64,000 nucleotides of DNA, from contig JAQFVV010012536.1 of the NCBI GenBank assembly GCA_028023455.1, forward strand, positions 2,684,001-2,748,000, given 5' to 3'. Made by a program: the position numbers and the translations under genes. The stretch comes from Epiperipatus broadwayi. Taxonomy: Eukaryota; Onychophora; Udeonychophora; Euonychophora; Peripatidae. Below the pieces are notes generated by a model. That model did no database searches and was not told where the DNA came from. It saw nothing but the letters and a program-made list of their open reading frames with translations. Shown here in pieces: positions 37,301 through 52,300 of this stretch (position 1 is its first letter; the number at the start of each line of letters is the position of its first letter).

Positions 37301-40300
37301 TGATAGTTTTGCCTGTCCAGAGGGTAGGCCAATACATGCTCAATTATAAAATTCAGCGCATAGAAACAATATTGACTGTCATGACATCATAGCAAGGTAA
37401 ATACGTGCTACCTAGAAGGATATAGTAAATGGTTATTCTTTTATATTCTAAATACTATATATATATATATTGTATCACTAATGAATAGCATTACATGTTC
37501 ATGAATTTTATAAAACTAAAATGTCAATATAAAAGAATTTATAAGTAATTAAAGGATTTTAAACAAAAATACTACAACAGTATTTATCAACGAATGATTG
37601 AAGTAAAAATCTCATATAAGAAATAATTTAGAATTTAAGAAACGTTTAATTTAAAGGGGTTTTTTCTTTATAATTGCAGATTGCCAAAAGGCAAAATGCT
37701 GCGTCATCTATTCGTATAAGTTTACTAGTTTAAAAAAAAAAAAGCAATTAGGGAGGGGAGAAATTTAACTAAATTAAAAGTCAAAATTAGAGTTTTCTCT
37801 TTTCATGAAAATAAAAAGAAAATAAAACAATGAAAATGAAATTAAAAACTGAAAATAAACAATAAAATAAACCAAATTTTCTAAAACCCCATAAAAAAAC
37901 AATGAGAAATAATTAAAATATCTTATCCAAAGCTAGATTAATCTATGCAAATATGAAGATCAAAACCCAGTAGGGATATAATTAATAAAATTAATTAAAA
38001 TAGATGGCAGCGATAATCAGAGGAACCATAAGAAAAGGACTGGCAATCTATTATTTGAGCATTCTGCCTCTTATGACTTTTAATTGATAGCAATCATGAG
38101 ATTAAAAGTGTGGTGCTATTTCTAGCTAAATTTCTATAAATATGCCGTTTCTGCGGCCACAGCCAAGCCTTTAAGCACTCTTTCTAAAATAAATCCTAGA
38201 AAGATTGTTTACTCGGAGTTGTCTTGTTTCTACACTAAAAGGTAGAGAGTGTTAACTCGGAGTTAAGTCTTCTTTCTGCGATAAAATCTAGAAAGAGTGT
38301 TAACTCAGCTTAGTGGCTAACGGTGTGGCTTTTTCTGATGCTAAAAGCAGAGGAAAATGCCATAGTTGTTTATGTCATGCACTATATCGTAATGCTGTGT
38401 TATGTATTTTATGTAACAATATCGTATGAGAGTGTTCGTGTCAAAAGTATTTAAATTTTCATTGAGGCCTTTTTTTTAAGACGAATTGATGTACTGTTAC
38501 CTTTTAACAATTTTAACAGTGTCGTGATTGTTCCTTATAAATTTGTATTCCTCCTAAATTTTCGATTATGGTGGGTTAGCATAATATTTTAAAGATCACG
38601 CTTTGAGTCATGTTTTAGCGAGAAATTTTCCGAGACAAAAAGTATGGCAAATTCGAAAACATAAAATATGAAAATATGGGAATTGCCGGACACGGAAGCC
38701 GGTGCTGTAACATTTCTACAGCAGAAAAACATCCTGCTAAAGGAAAAGAGATGTTTGTGTGGCGAATGTATGAGACTTGAGGTCCATAAAGATCTTTGGA
38801 ATTTCATTTGTAAGTCTCGTTCTTTCCGAAGGAAATGTGCACTTCGAAAAGGCAGCTGGTTTGAAGAATTTCAAATGCCGTTCATCAAGTCTTTACATTT
38901 GCTACATTACTGGAGCCATGATGAGTTGACCGTACAGCATGTCATTAATGATATTGAAATGTCACGAGATTCTTTAGCCAGATGGAAAGAAGCTCTCACT
39001 GAATTATGTTGTGAAAGCCTTTCTTTAAGACCTTCCAGTCTAGTTGGAGGATCAGGTTTGATAGAGGTGGATGAAACACTGTTCAGTCGATGTAAGAACC
39101 ACCAGGGAAGAGTGCTTCCTCAGCAATGGATATATGATGGCTTTTGCAGAGAGACTGGAGAATGTTTTACCACGTCCGTTCCATCATGATCTGCAGCCAC
39201 ACTTCTGCAAGCCATACAGGAAATATCAAGCTCGGTTCCACAATTTACTCCGACTGCTGGAAAGGCTATAAAACATCCGATTTGAAAGCAGCAGGGTTCC
39301 AACACTTCACAGTAAACCATCACTATAATTTTGTTGATCCTAAAACAGGCGTTCATACACAAAACATCGAACGTCTTTGGGGCTGTCTGAAATCACAAAA
39401 TAAAAAACAGCGTGGAACAGCCAGAAGTTCAATAAACAATTACCTGTGTGAATTCCTTTGGCGACATCTTCACAATGACAGAGATGTTTTTAGTAGAATA
39501 TTATTTGAGTTGCAGATAAAGCAGAAGTAGTTTTATGCTGTTTTTTAAATTATTTTGTCTCTGTTATAACGTTTATCGTTTCATGGACATGTTATGGTTC
39601 ATGTATTGATTTCTTGTTTCGACGTCGAGTTTTGTTTGTTAAAAGTTTAATTGACACAATAATTGTTGTTAAAACTGTTGAAAACATTTATCAAGAAAGA
39701 AGAGAGAAATGTGGAGGTAAGTGAAATTTTTAGAAACACATTTTTTTTAGCTGTTGTTAAAGAGATTTTATTTCAGTTACATTTATTTTTTTGCGTTCCA
39801 CAGACAATTTCAGGTTCATTGATTGGATTCTCCGCATTGAGTTAAGTTTGTGACATAAATATTAAATTTGTTTAAACCATTTTTTAAAATTTGTTATAAT
39901 CATTTTATCAAGAAACAAAAGAAGAATAAAAGAATCTGTAGGTGAGTGACATTATCCATTTGTTATTTAGGGGTAAATATATATGATGCAAACCTATATT
40001 GTAAAAGTAACTTTAATTTGTCTATAAGTAAATATTATTAATCAAATTAAAAAATAAAGTATCATAATATACACACACAAAAAAAACGCCTTATCCCAAT
40101 AATTGTTGTTAAACAAATGTAAATTATTATTTAAAAATACACAAAACACCCCTCCCATTAATTGTTGTCGGCAATCAAATGCAAGATAAAAGTAACGTTA
40201 ATTATTATTTAATCATACGGAAAAAAAAATTATCCCATTAATTGTTATCAATCAAATGTAAACAAATTAAAGTAATGAAAATTATTATTTAAAGATCCAT

Positions 40301-43300
40301 AAAAAAAACCCGTTTCTTTAATTTTGACATTAAATTTTTAAAAACAGTATAACCTACTATTTAAACACAACCCAAATTACTATTTAAACGTATACCAAAA
40401 AAGACCCATTCTTGTCCATAATAATGAAATTAAGAACTATTATTGTCCCATTATCAAAAATATTATATTTTTGGGAAACCAAAACAATAATTTATAAATG
40501 AAAAAAAGTCAAATAGGTTGTCAATCAAATGTAACCGATAAAAGTAACTTCAATTTTTATTTAAACATACACAAAAAAAAAACACCTTTATCCCAATAAT
40601 TGTTGTCGGCAATCAAATGTAAAATAAAAGGAAGGTAAATTAGTATTTAATCATCACCCAAAAACACCCACCCCTCTCACTAATTATTGTCAGCAATCAA
40701 ATGTAAACCACCACTAAAAGTAACGTAAACTACTATTCTTTAAACGGTTACACCCCCTTCTCTCAATAATTGTTGTCTACAATCGTACACACAAAAAAAC
40801 ACCCCTTCTCCCAATAATTAGTGTCAATCAAATGTAAACCAATCAAAGTAAGACTGTAACTTATTATTTAAACGTAACCCAAATTACTTTTTGAACCTAC
40901 ACCGAAAAACAACCTCTTGTCAATAAAAAAGCAAACAAACAACAACTATTATTGTCCCATTGTCAAAAATATTTATTTGTAGAACCAAAACCATAATTTT
41001 ATAAATGAAAGGGAGTCAAATCGGTTGTCAATCAAATGTAAACTGATAAAAGTAATGGTTTTAATTTTTATTTAAACATACACACACAAAAAAAAAAAAA
41101 ACACTTCTCCCAATAATTGTTGTTGGCAATCAAATGTAAACCTATAAAAGTAACGTAAGTTATTATTTAATCGTACACAAAAACACCCCTTCCACTAATT
41201 GTTGTCGGCAATCAAATGGAAACCTATCAAAGTAACGTCAATTATTATTTAAAGATCCATCCAAAAAAAACACGTTCTCTCTTAAATTTTGGCAATCCAA
41301 TTTTACAAAAACAGAAATACTATTTAAAAAAAAAACACACATTACTATTTGAACACACCAAAAAGACCCTCTTGTCAATAAAAATTAAAAAAAAAAAACT
41401 ATTATTATCCCATTGTCAAAAATATTATTTGGGAAAAATAATTCAGAAACGAAAGAAAGTAAACTTTGTAAACAAACCAAAAAAAAAAAAGTCAATATTA
41501 ATAGAGAATCGCTAGCCCGGAAACTTTATATTAATGTGTTTTTGGTTAGAAATCGTGCCACCCGCGAATGACACGAAGGATCAGATGAGAACCCTAAGCA
41601 GTTAATGGAATAAGCAGCTAGCCTCCAGTCCCAGTCCTCCAGAATACCAGAAACTTGCCGTCTAAGAGCCATGCCCACATAATGATCTGAGCAGTAGGAA
41701 ATGTCTACCTTCATGAACGTAGAAATCAGCCAGGAGCTACAACCATTAAACAAATCCCAAATCCAACCAGTTGGTAATCCAATTTCATACAGTAGGAGAG
41801 AGCAAGAAGCCATATCTCTCAGAGAACAGAGTGACCAAAATCCTAGATAATTATCAATTTCATATCCCATTTATAGACTGATAATATTCATATAAAAGAC
41901 TGCTAAACTTTGAAAGCAATCTTTGAGTATTCCCTATAATTAGCTTTAAGTGTCTTCTATAAATAAGTGTTCCGTATAAGTATCATAAACTCTAGTATGT
42001 GCATGCATATTTAGTCTTTCATAAAATATTTAATTGATATGTGCAAAGCTTTCCTGTAGATAATGAATTATATTTCAAGTTTGTGTGCATATTCAGATTA
42101 TAATATGTAATTGAATCAATCTTTATTATTACGTATTTTATTTTAAGAGTGTGATTAAAACAAATGTATAATGTTTTTGTTATAACATTTTAGTATTTAT
42201 GTTTTTTAAAAAAAATACCTTAGAATAAATTATCTGTCTGCTAATTACTTTTGGTCAGTTTCTTCTTTTTTTTAATAATAATACCACTAATAGCCAGTCT
42301 TTAGTTAAATGTAGACATTAATGAAATCGGGTGCTAAATTTGTTTACCAGTCAGTCAGGCATGCTAATTATATCTTGTGATTAGCTGGCACCTGAGGTCT
42401 TTTTCCTCAAAACAAATAGAAATGCTTTGGGTGGCAGGGGTTTGAATTTTGTAGTCGAGAAATTCTGTAGCTGGAAATGTGGCCACAGGTTATGCCTTGT
42501 ATAGTCTCTGCCTTGCTATAGGCACCTTTGGGTATTATACTTCTCTACCTGAAGAGTAGGTGTGCTGTGTTCAAAGAGTGCAGCTGGAGTGGATTGAGAT
42601 TTAATGTAATCATAGCAATCCTATCCCACCCCGTTGAATGTATATTGTAAAATTATCTTACGATCCGTTTCAAACCTGCCCTTATATGTTCACAGTAGTA
42701 GACTAAACCCATAAAAAGAACAAAAGCTGAAATAATAGGTTTAAATACCTGATATTTAATTTTATATATGCAAACATACATATAAATACACACACACTTG
42801 AAGTTAATGCTCCTTTTTAATGAAAAGAAAAGCTTGATCTTAGAGACCTCATATATACGTATATACCAATAATGACTTGTTTGTAATGTGTAGACGTTAT
42901 CGTATGGCAGATAATGATTTAGTCAATGTGGTGATGATTTGAGGTCAAGTCAATATCTAAGCAACTGAGTGTTGGAAAGTGAGAATAGAATTTTACTACG
43001 TAATTTTATTACATAATTCTATTATGTAACCTCAACAACAACCATTAATTCATAACAATAGGCACTTATAACGATAAAAAAAATGAAATTGAAAATGAGA
43101 GTTTGCTGCACCATGGATGTTACGCCTCAGTATAAAATCAAACCCAAGTCATTTCCATTCTCTTTCACATTTTATCAAGTGTTGCAACAATGGCAAATAG
43201 AAAATAGTTTAATATCGAACATTAATAAAATGGATGATGAGTTCAAAGATATCTATTCTGCATAGGATTTTAAAATGCTGAAAATTGAAACAGATTGTTA

Positions 43301-46300
43301 TCAACATTTGAAATGATAAAAATCAATAAACTTTAGCAGTGTAATCAAATGATTAAATTAGTTTTATAGTAACAATCGAAGACAGGAAACTGTGCAACCA
43401 AAGAAAAAAAAGGAACATTATGTATAGCCAGCACATACTGATAAATGATGAAATAAAACTTTACTCAATACCAATCATAAGCTAAAGAAAATTTAAATCT
43501 TCTTTTTAATTAAAAAAACAATGTGTATTGGCTAGATAAACATGCCATAGTGCCAGGGGGGGGTTTAATTGCCAGAGAGTATGATTCTGTAACTCACCTT
43601 GTATAAATAATGCCTAGAAAAACACCCAATAGCTAATTAGAAGTGTCCAAGTGGATCCTGGAGGACAGTGACTTCTGAAATGAAAACAACCTTGTCCAAG
43701 TGTCTGAAGATTAATGGAGAAGTCATGGACTCTATCCATAAAAGACACTAATGTCTAAATTATAAACTTTAATCAGAAAGACTTGTACAAAATCAAAATT
43801 ATTATGTTATAGTTTTTTATATACATTTGTAAAATTATACTTTCATTATTCTATCACTTGGAAGTTTCAGCGTGTTTACAATCGGGAGAGTCCATTCTAT
43901 AAGAAGCAATGTAATGAGGGGGTGAAGGTTTATTAAGCTAAAAATATTTTTTTGTTTGTAAATAAAATTTAGGTTGATCCCCTCTATAGTGACTTGACTT
44001 TCGATCATCATCAACATCATATAATATTGTTTGGAGGTAAGAATTTTTGATGCTCTTCCATATTACTTTGCAATAACTAGGACAGGACAGAATTTACATT
44101 ATTTGTTTATTTTCAATTAACAGTTGTTACATTTAGTTTATCTGGTGTGAATGATTAATGCTCTTGGGTGAATGTCTCTTTTCTATCAACAGTAAGAACT
44201 TGTACATAATTAGGGGGTTCTAAAGAAGATCTCTCTAGCAGAAATTGGATCATGGAGCTACTGGACACATTGAAATAACATCTTGTAAATAGTTAGGTAG
44301 CTTTGCGATCGTTATGACAATGAAATATTATTTTTCTTTTTAAAATAAGTATCTTAATGCATATCTACCAGGGACATGGGTTGGTATAATGAATAATTTA
44401 GTTACTGAAATGGTAGAGATGCATGCAGGACCCATCATCTTTTGCTATGTGAATAGAATTTCAATTTTTATCTGTTATTAATAAAATTTGTTAATGTGTT
44501 TTAAATCAAATTGGTCTCTGGTTTATCAAACTCATTCATACACTCATTCATGAATTTAATAGATTGTATATATATATATGCGTAAACATACAGATTATTA
44601 TAACACATAACACCGCAATAGGGTTGGATATACCTTAGGTCATGAAAACAGAGTTGCTACATAAAGTAAATTCACCCCTGAAGAGAGCCAAAGGCAAATT
44701 CTCCCTGAGCTCAAATACTGAGGTGTAATGGAATCTGAAAGAGGGGTGACATATAGACAAATTAGCCTAAATTGTATCTAGATTTAATGACAATTTAGAG
44801 CTAGCCCATTGGAGGTAGATATGATCATTGGTTAGTTACTTCATCGCATCATTTCTCAGCATCCTACCTGAAGACCTTAGGTCTGACCATAGTTAGATGT
44901 GTTCCCCTTTTCTGGTGAAAACTCTGGATATATATATATATTAGATATGTATATATTTTTAGCTGTGCTGTGTAGAGTGTAATGCTGCATGTAAGCAAAT
45001 CTATTTTAAGAGTGATAAACACTGCCATTATCATCCCTCAGTGGTTTGGTGCATTGGTAGAGTGACAGACTTTGGAGATCAAAATCTTTAGATGGCAACC
45101 AATTATATCATATGTGGTTCTCAAAGTTTTTATGAGTTCTTGAGTAATAAAATCATTTGATTACTATTATTTATTATCAGTATAAGCATGGAAATTTTAA
45201 AGTGGGGGAGGGCAAAGAAAATTTAAAAATATGATTGCATGAGTTCACAATCTCATTGATGTAATGCACCATGGATTCTCCCTTCTCAGAGTCAGGAATC
45301 TCTCAGCCACACAGAGGCAAAACTCTCCATGCAGTATATATAAGCATAAAGAATAGAGATCACATGATGTTCGATGGTTAAATCTCTCAGCCACTATGCC
45401 AGAGAAACATCTTTATAACTATACACAGAGGCGACCTCTAGCAGAAAAAGGTAAAGAAAAGTGAGAAAAAAGAATGCAAATTAGTAATATATTTTAATAG
45501 TAATAATTTTAGTGATCTAAGTAATGAAGATGATAGCTTTCTTTCATCCATGATGTTTTATGAAACATTGAATCTACAAACCTTACCCTTGGCATCAGAT
45601 TGTAGATTCTATGATTTTTTTTTCAACTTTGGCTCTTATAATACTTACGTAAATAATGTATTATACAGTCAAATAAAATGTTGATACTCTTAGACTATGT
45701 ATGTGCAGTGCTGCCAATATATACATATAATGAAATGAGTAGTGTATTATTCATTTCAATGTTAACCATGATTTTTAAAAAAATTAATGTTTTTAAAAAA
45801 ATTCAAATTCAGGAAATTAATATCTTATGCAAATTATTCCATTAAGAAAAGAAAAAATACTGGGATAGAATGTTAAAAACAGAAAGAAGTAAAACTTTTA
45901 TTACATTCATTCTGAATTCTGTTTATTAAAATATTGGACCTCCAGTATGCTTCGTGAATAAAAGGAGTAAAACTTATTTAAAAAAATCCATTTTTTCTTA
46001 CATTCACTCTGGATTCTCAGTTTATTAGAATATTGGGCCTCCAGTATTCTTAGTGAGTAAAAGGAGTAAAACTTTATTTAAAAATCTATTTATTATCTTC
46101 ATTCTAGATTTCCAGTTTATTAGGATATTGGATCTCCTTTATGCTTAGTGAGTAAAAGGAGAAAAAGCCCACAATCTGCTAATCTAACTTGAACATCTGA
46201 AAAACTTAACACTCAACTTCTAATAAATCTTGTTAAAAATGAGACAATGCATATTTCAAATTGCACAGCCAGAGATTGCTAAAGTATATTATGGCCCATA

Positions 46301-49300
46301 TGAAATATTTCATATTTGCAATCAGGAAGAAACAATACAGTTATCTCACTTTATAAATCTTATATTTAAAATGAACTATTTATACTTTATCCTAACAATT
46401 TTAAGTTGTGTTTAATACTGATACATCAGATCCTATTTTGTGAGTTGTTTAAACTAGGAAACAAAAAGTTTAAAAAAAAGAAAAAATTTTAATTGAAGTT
46501 AGTTACATTTTAATGTAACTGAAGTAAATAAATAAATGATTAACTCTATATTATATATGTATGTTATATTAACTTTTTAAAGAACTTTTCTTTTAACTCA
46601 TGTTAATCAAATGTTTAAAAAATAATAATAAATAAGTCATGCTAATAATGGGAGATATGTAGTGTTTGGTTATGCATATTCTGGACACCAGGTGTTGCTG
46701 CAGCACCACCAAGAAGCCTGCAAGTGATAAATTTCTATGCAAAAATAGCTGAAATCATTGATGGACAAAAAAATAAAAGAAAAATGGCTGAAATCATTGA
46801 TGGGGAAAAAATAAAAATAAAAAATCGCTGAAGTCATCGATGGACATAAAAAAAAAGGCTGATATCATCGATGGAAAAAAATTTTTTAAAAATCACTGAA
46901 ATCATCGATGGACAAAAAAAAGTGAAATCATGGATAGACAAAAAAAATCGCAAAACCTTAAATACAAACTAATACATAGTAAGTACTTAAATATAGATCT
47001 ACCCTCCCTCCTCCCACATGGAGCATTAAAATGAAAAATGGCGGTAATACAGTACATTTTTTTAAAAAAAATCCTCTGACTTTCAACACTATAATGACTG
47101 AAGAGTATAATAATTAATAGATTAATACTAATTAAATATAGATAATAAAAGTAGGTATAAAATACAAAAACAGAAATTGGTATGTGACTAACAGATATAC
47201 CCTCCCCCTCCAACTCGTAGCATTAAAACAAAAATGGTGATGACTGAGTACTTTTCAAAAATATATTAAATTTCATCAATATTTAAAAAACAAAAGACTA
47301 TTTGCAAACATGCATGTGCGTTATCTAACAACAGATATTATTATCATTTTATTAAGTTTTTTTAAATTAATATATACTAATTTGAAGGGGTTTAAACTAA
47401 GAAAAATATACTACTATGGAACATAGTAGGTGAAACGTTGATAGGTAAAGAATGCCATTTCAATATTAAAAGTTGCAAAATGAAATGTGATGTAGTAGAT
47501 CTCTCATATTGAAAAATATATTTGCTTGGCTAAATAAAATGTGACATAAAACACAAACTCCCCCCCGATTAATTTCTAAATTGGATTCATAACATCCAAA
47601 AAAATCCAAGTACAACACACACAAAAAAAAAAACGCAAATACTTACAAAAAAAAAATACTTACAAAAGATAGATATCATGGGCAATTTGAAAGTAGGCAT
47701 AAAGAACATTAAAACTTTGAGACTTTACATGAAAGTTATTTGGAGAAGCTTGTTGAAACATTGAAGATGATTATAAAAATACAGGATAGCTTTAAAGTAG
47801 ATTAAAAAAAATTCAAACTTTGAGACATCAAAAACAGTTGTAACGGCGGAATATTTTTTTAAAAGTACACACACAGATCAAATATATTCCAAAGAAAAGT
47901 GTATTTTGCTATCACAATCGAAAAAAATAACTACATTAATTTTTTGGATATTTTAATCGAAAAAGAAAATAATGGGAAAATAAAATTAATTTTGCAAATT
48001 GGTATTCTATGCAGATACGAAATATAAAATAAATAATTTAAATATAAAAATGTGTGAATTAATTACTATTCTAATAATAATAAAAATTGTATAAAAAAGA
48101 GATTGAAAAAATAAAAGAATTTGTCAAGCATTGGTGGTCGAGAGGTCAGTGACAGCTGCTTTACAAACAGTTATCCCAGGTTAGCGGGTTCACTTCCCGG
48201 CTGATGCTATGACACATGAGAAAAAATAAAGAATAAAAGAATTTAAAAATAATAATTATCTAATTAAAATAAGAAGAAACATTATTTTAAAAATGAAGAG
48301 GAAAGGTATAAATAAAATATACAAAAAGTATTAATAAAGATTTAAATACATAGGTGTAAAAGCAAATGAAATAAGAATAACAAACAAAATACATAAAATT
48401 ATTAATAAATTAAAGAAAAAGAATTAATATGATAGTTATATTGAATAATATATATTTAAACAAAAATAAAGATGTGAACAGTATGTATGATATAAAATAT
48501 AATAAATATCAAGAAGGAAATATGATAAATACATTCATATATAAGAGAGACTAGTTCATTTATAATAAGATTTAGACAAAAAGTAAAAATGATAAACATC
48601 TTCCATATTCAAAAACACAGAATGTATATTTAATTAAAATGATATCGAAATGCAATCAGATACAAATATCCAGCTCTTATTTATATTATTAAAACATTCT
48701 ATGCTAAAATTAGGAACAACCCTTCTAAAGAATTAATAAAAAAACTCTGGCTATCACTTCCATACAGACTGGGGGCTACCCACAGTATAAACAAAATCAG
48801 TGTAGAAACATACAGAATTAGTTTTCACACCCTTCCCATCCTGAATCACTTGATTAACAATATAAAAGATAAGCTGCCCCCAGAGCAGGTTTCCTAAGTT
48901 GTGTATAAAATTATATATAACAACACAAACTGTAATGCAGTCTATTTTGGAGTCTCTCATGCCAATTTCCCAAGGAAGAATCGCACAGCACAGATACCAA
49001 TACAATCGAGTTAAGACATACAGATATTAAATCTATTTTTCCGAACACAAATCTAAACATAGTCATAGCTTTGAACCCACATCCTCCAGTTTTGTCTGCT
49101 CCAAAAGAAATGATGCTTCATGCAAAAAGTTAGAGGCCTGGCATATTGCCAACAACAAGAAAGAATCCACCCCCATATTAAAAAAAGTGGCTCATTTAAA
49201 TCAATTCATTTACATCTTATAATCAAATTTTATATAAATAACCACTTTTGTGAGTCTTCTATATATATCTCTCAATCCTCTTGAATAACTATAGATATGA

Positions 49301-52300
49301 GTATGACTACCAGTTAGCCGAAAGCATGTTCAGCATACTTTGTTGATATATTTAATACTTTTATTTTAAAGTATTAAACAAGTTTTTCTTACAATACATG
49401 TTGTATATATCATTTATATTAAATTGCATTTTTGTAAGAAAAGATTAGAATTACATTAAAAATAAAACAGAAAAAAAAGAAAAGAAATTTTATACATAAG
49501 GGAACTACATCTCAAATGATTTAGAAACAAAATGACTTTCTATTAATTATAAATTTTTAATAGTTTTCAATGCTTGAATATCCGAGCACCTCATTGAGGA
49601 AGCCAGTAGCAGAAACCGCTCTGGGGTTGGGGATATTTTGCAAAACTTGTTAAGAACCTGTTTGCGAGCTCTATATATAACATGGTTATATATACATGAA
49701 AAATAAAGAAATATTTAAATGTAATATATAAAAAAAATAATGAGACATATTTGTTAAATTTTTTGTAGTAATATTATTTATAAAATATATTCATTTATTA
49801 TTATTAAATTTATAATTAATGATTTATTCAAAAAAGTTTTCTAAAAAGGAATGTAGAGGGAGCTTTAGTGAAGTTTTTTTAAATTATAATTTTTTTAAAA
49901 AATATTACTTTATTACTTGAAAGAAATAGATTTAAAATGTTTCATGTGTAATTTAATTTTATAAAAAGAATATTATAAAAATTTAAAAACCTTTCTATAA
50001 CTAAAATATCGGATATTTCAATAATATTAATGTTTATATTTTATTATGTATAGATATAATATTTAAATACATGTATATTTTCTATACCAAACTTAATGTA
50101 ATTATAAGGGAATTGAACTCAGACTTTCAAACACCCCACAGCTATCCAATGACCACGTATATGTGAAAAAGATAAATGATCTCCAATATATATATTTCAT
50201 GCTTAACCAGCATTCATCAGTTGGTCCAGATCACCATCTCATACACATATATATAATTACTGCTCAGTTTATGTTAAAATAGCAAATCTTCAAACTTTAA
50301 TGGACAGGCTTCAATCTGCTCCATTCTCCAACTATTCAGCCATCCATATCATTAAAAATCTGACGATGAACTATTCAACCATCCATATCGTTAAAAAATC
50401 AGGATGAAATGCTCAAAGCCCTTGATGATACCAATGTTGTTATCATACCCATGTTGATCTTAACATGTATTTAAATATTATACATTCAGCCTGTATTCTG
50501 CCCATTCATCTTCTATATAATTAGATGGACATATTAAGGTCTTATGTGTGAGGAGTGATTGACTTAAGGTCAACATGGACTGACAATAATATTGGCATCA
50601 TCAAGGGTTTTAAGCATTTCATCCTTGGATTTTCAATGATATGGATGCTGAAGAGTTCAAGAGTGGAGGAGATTGAAGCTTGCCTATTAAAGTTTGAATA
50701 TTTACTATCTTAATATAAAGTGAGCAGTGATTATATATATGTGTGTTGGAGATGGTAATCTGGACCAATTGATGTGCTGGTTCAGCGTGAAATATGTATA
50801 TTGGAGGTCATTTATCTTTCTCACATGTATGTGGTCATACATTGTATAAGATGGATTGGCTAGCTTTAGGGTGTTTGAAAGAGTTTGTAAGTTTTAATTC
50901 AAGTCTCTTATAATTATGTATAGATATGTAACATTATTGTTTATAAATGTTTGCATATACATATATAGATAATATATTTTTAGCTTTTAATTGGTAGAAA
51001 TGGTTTGGAATGTATATATTATGAGTTGAGACATTTATAAATAATGATCTGAAGAAGTCCGCTAGTCAGTTGAAACTATCACGTATTAAATAAAGGATTG
51101 TGAAAAATGTATTTAGTAAAGATTCTTTAAATAATCAGAGGGAGTATTTCATTCATCTTTTCAATAATAATAATACAAAATTTCTAAGGATTGCATTTAA
51201 TGATATAGCCATCCTAATAACAAATTTAGATTTGGACCATAATATCTAGTATTTGTAATTTTTAAAATAAAAAAGCTAAGGATCCTGAAAGCATTTCCGG
51301 ATAAATTTTTATAAAATGGTGATTATATGTTCACTTCAGGATGCCAAAACACCTGATTTTATGGATATTTCTATGCTTCCAATTTATGAAAATAAGAAAT
51401 AGGTGGCAGTATAAAAGATAGAAAGACTGCAGTAATCACGATGTATAGTATCCCTTTTATCAAGATTATTTTTAAGTTTTATTGAATAATTTGCTTGTTT
51501 GTGCATCTTGATTCTAACTGTTCAAAATGGATAATTTTCAATAATATAATGATTCTTTTAACATCCTGAATATTACATATATATCTTTCTAAAACTTACT
51601 ACTATTAATGTTAAATATAAGGGATTTGAACACAGACTTTCAAGCTACCCCTTCAACTATCCACACTATCTCATATCACTGATACATATGACCACACACA
51701 TGTAGAAAAGATAAATAATCACCAATATATGTATTTCGTGCTGAACCAGCACTCATCACTTGGTCCAGATTATCATCTCCCACACATATATATAATCAAT
51801 GCTCAGTTTATATTAAGATTGCAAATCTTCATACTTTAATGGACAGGCTTCAATCTACTCCAACCCCCATTGAAAATCTAATGATGAAAAGCCCAAATCC
51901 CATGCTAATGTCAATATTATTGCCATGCCCATGTTGACCTCAAGTCTTTTTATCATCATATTTTCAATGGTATGGATGGCTGAAGAGTTGGAGATTGGAG
52001 TAGATTGAAGCCTGTCCATTAAAGTATGAAGATTTGCTATCTTAATATAAACTGAGCATTGATTACATATGTGTGTGGGAGATGATAATCTGGATCAAAT
52101 AATGAGTGCTGATTCAGCACGAAATACGGACATTGGTGATTATTTGTCTTTTCTACAAGAGTATGGTCATGTGTGTCAGTGGTATGAGATAGTGTGGATA
52201 GCTGAAGGGTGCTAGATATGAAGACTGCCCATATTTTTAAATATTATTATTAATGTCTATCTTCTGCATTTTAAACATTTACATGTAAACACTGAAAAAA

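Noticed and set aside
38502-39676. Possible Merlin terminal inverted repeats (TTTTAACAA...GTGTC and its reverse, with CTGTT next to both)
   Set aside because: The match is gapped and short, and the right copy coincides with the first satellite monomer, so it cannot be told from chance.
41216-41515. Lys-rich 99-codon frame
   Set aside because: It lies wholly in the A-rich satellite and reflects repeat composition, not a protein.
41526-41870. 114-codon minus-strand open frame in a less AT-rich island
   Set aside because: No family similarity that I can see and no partner exons; kept only as a note in the region entry.
44690-44730. CTGAAGAGAGCC as another hammerhead core
   Set aside because: No GAAA follows at a suitable distance, and no stem I pairing.
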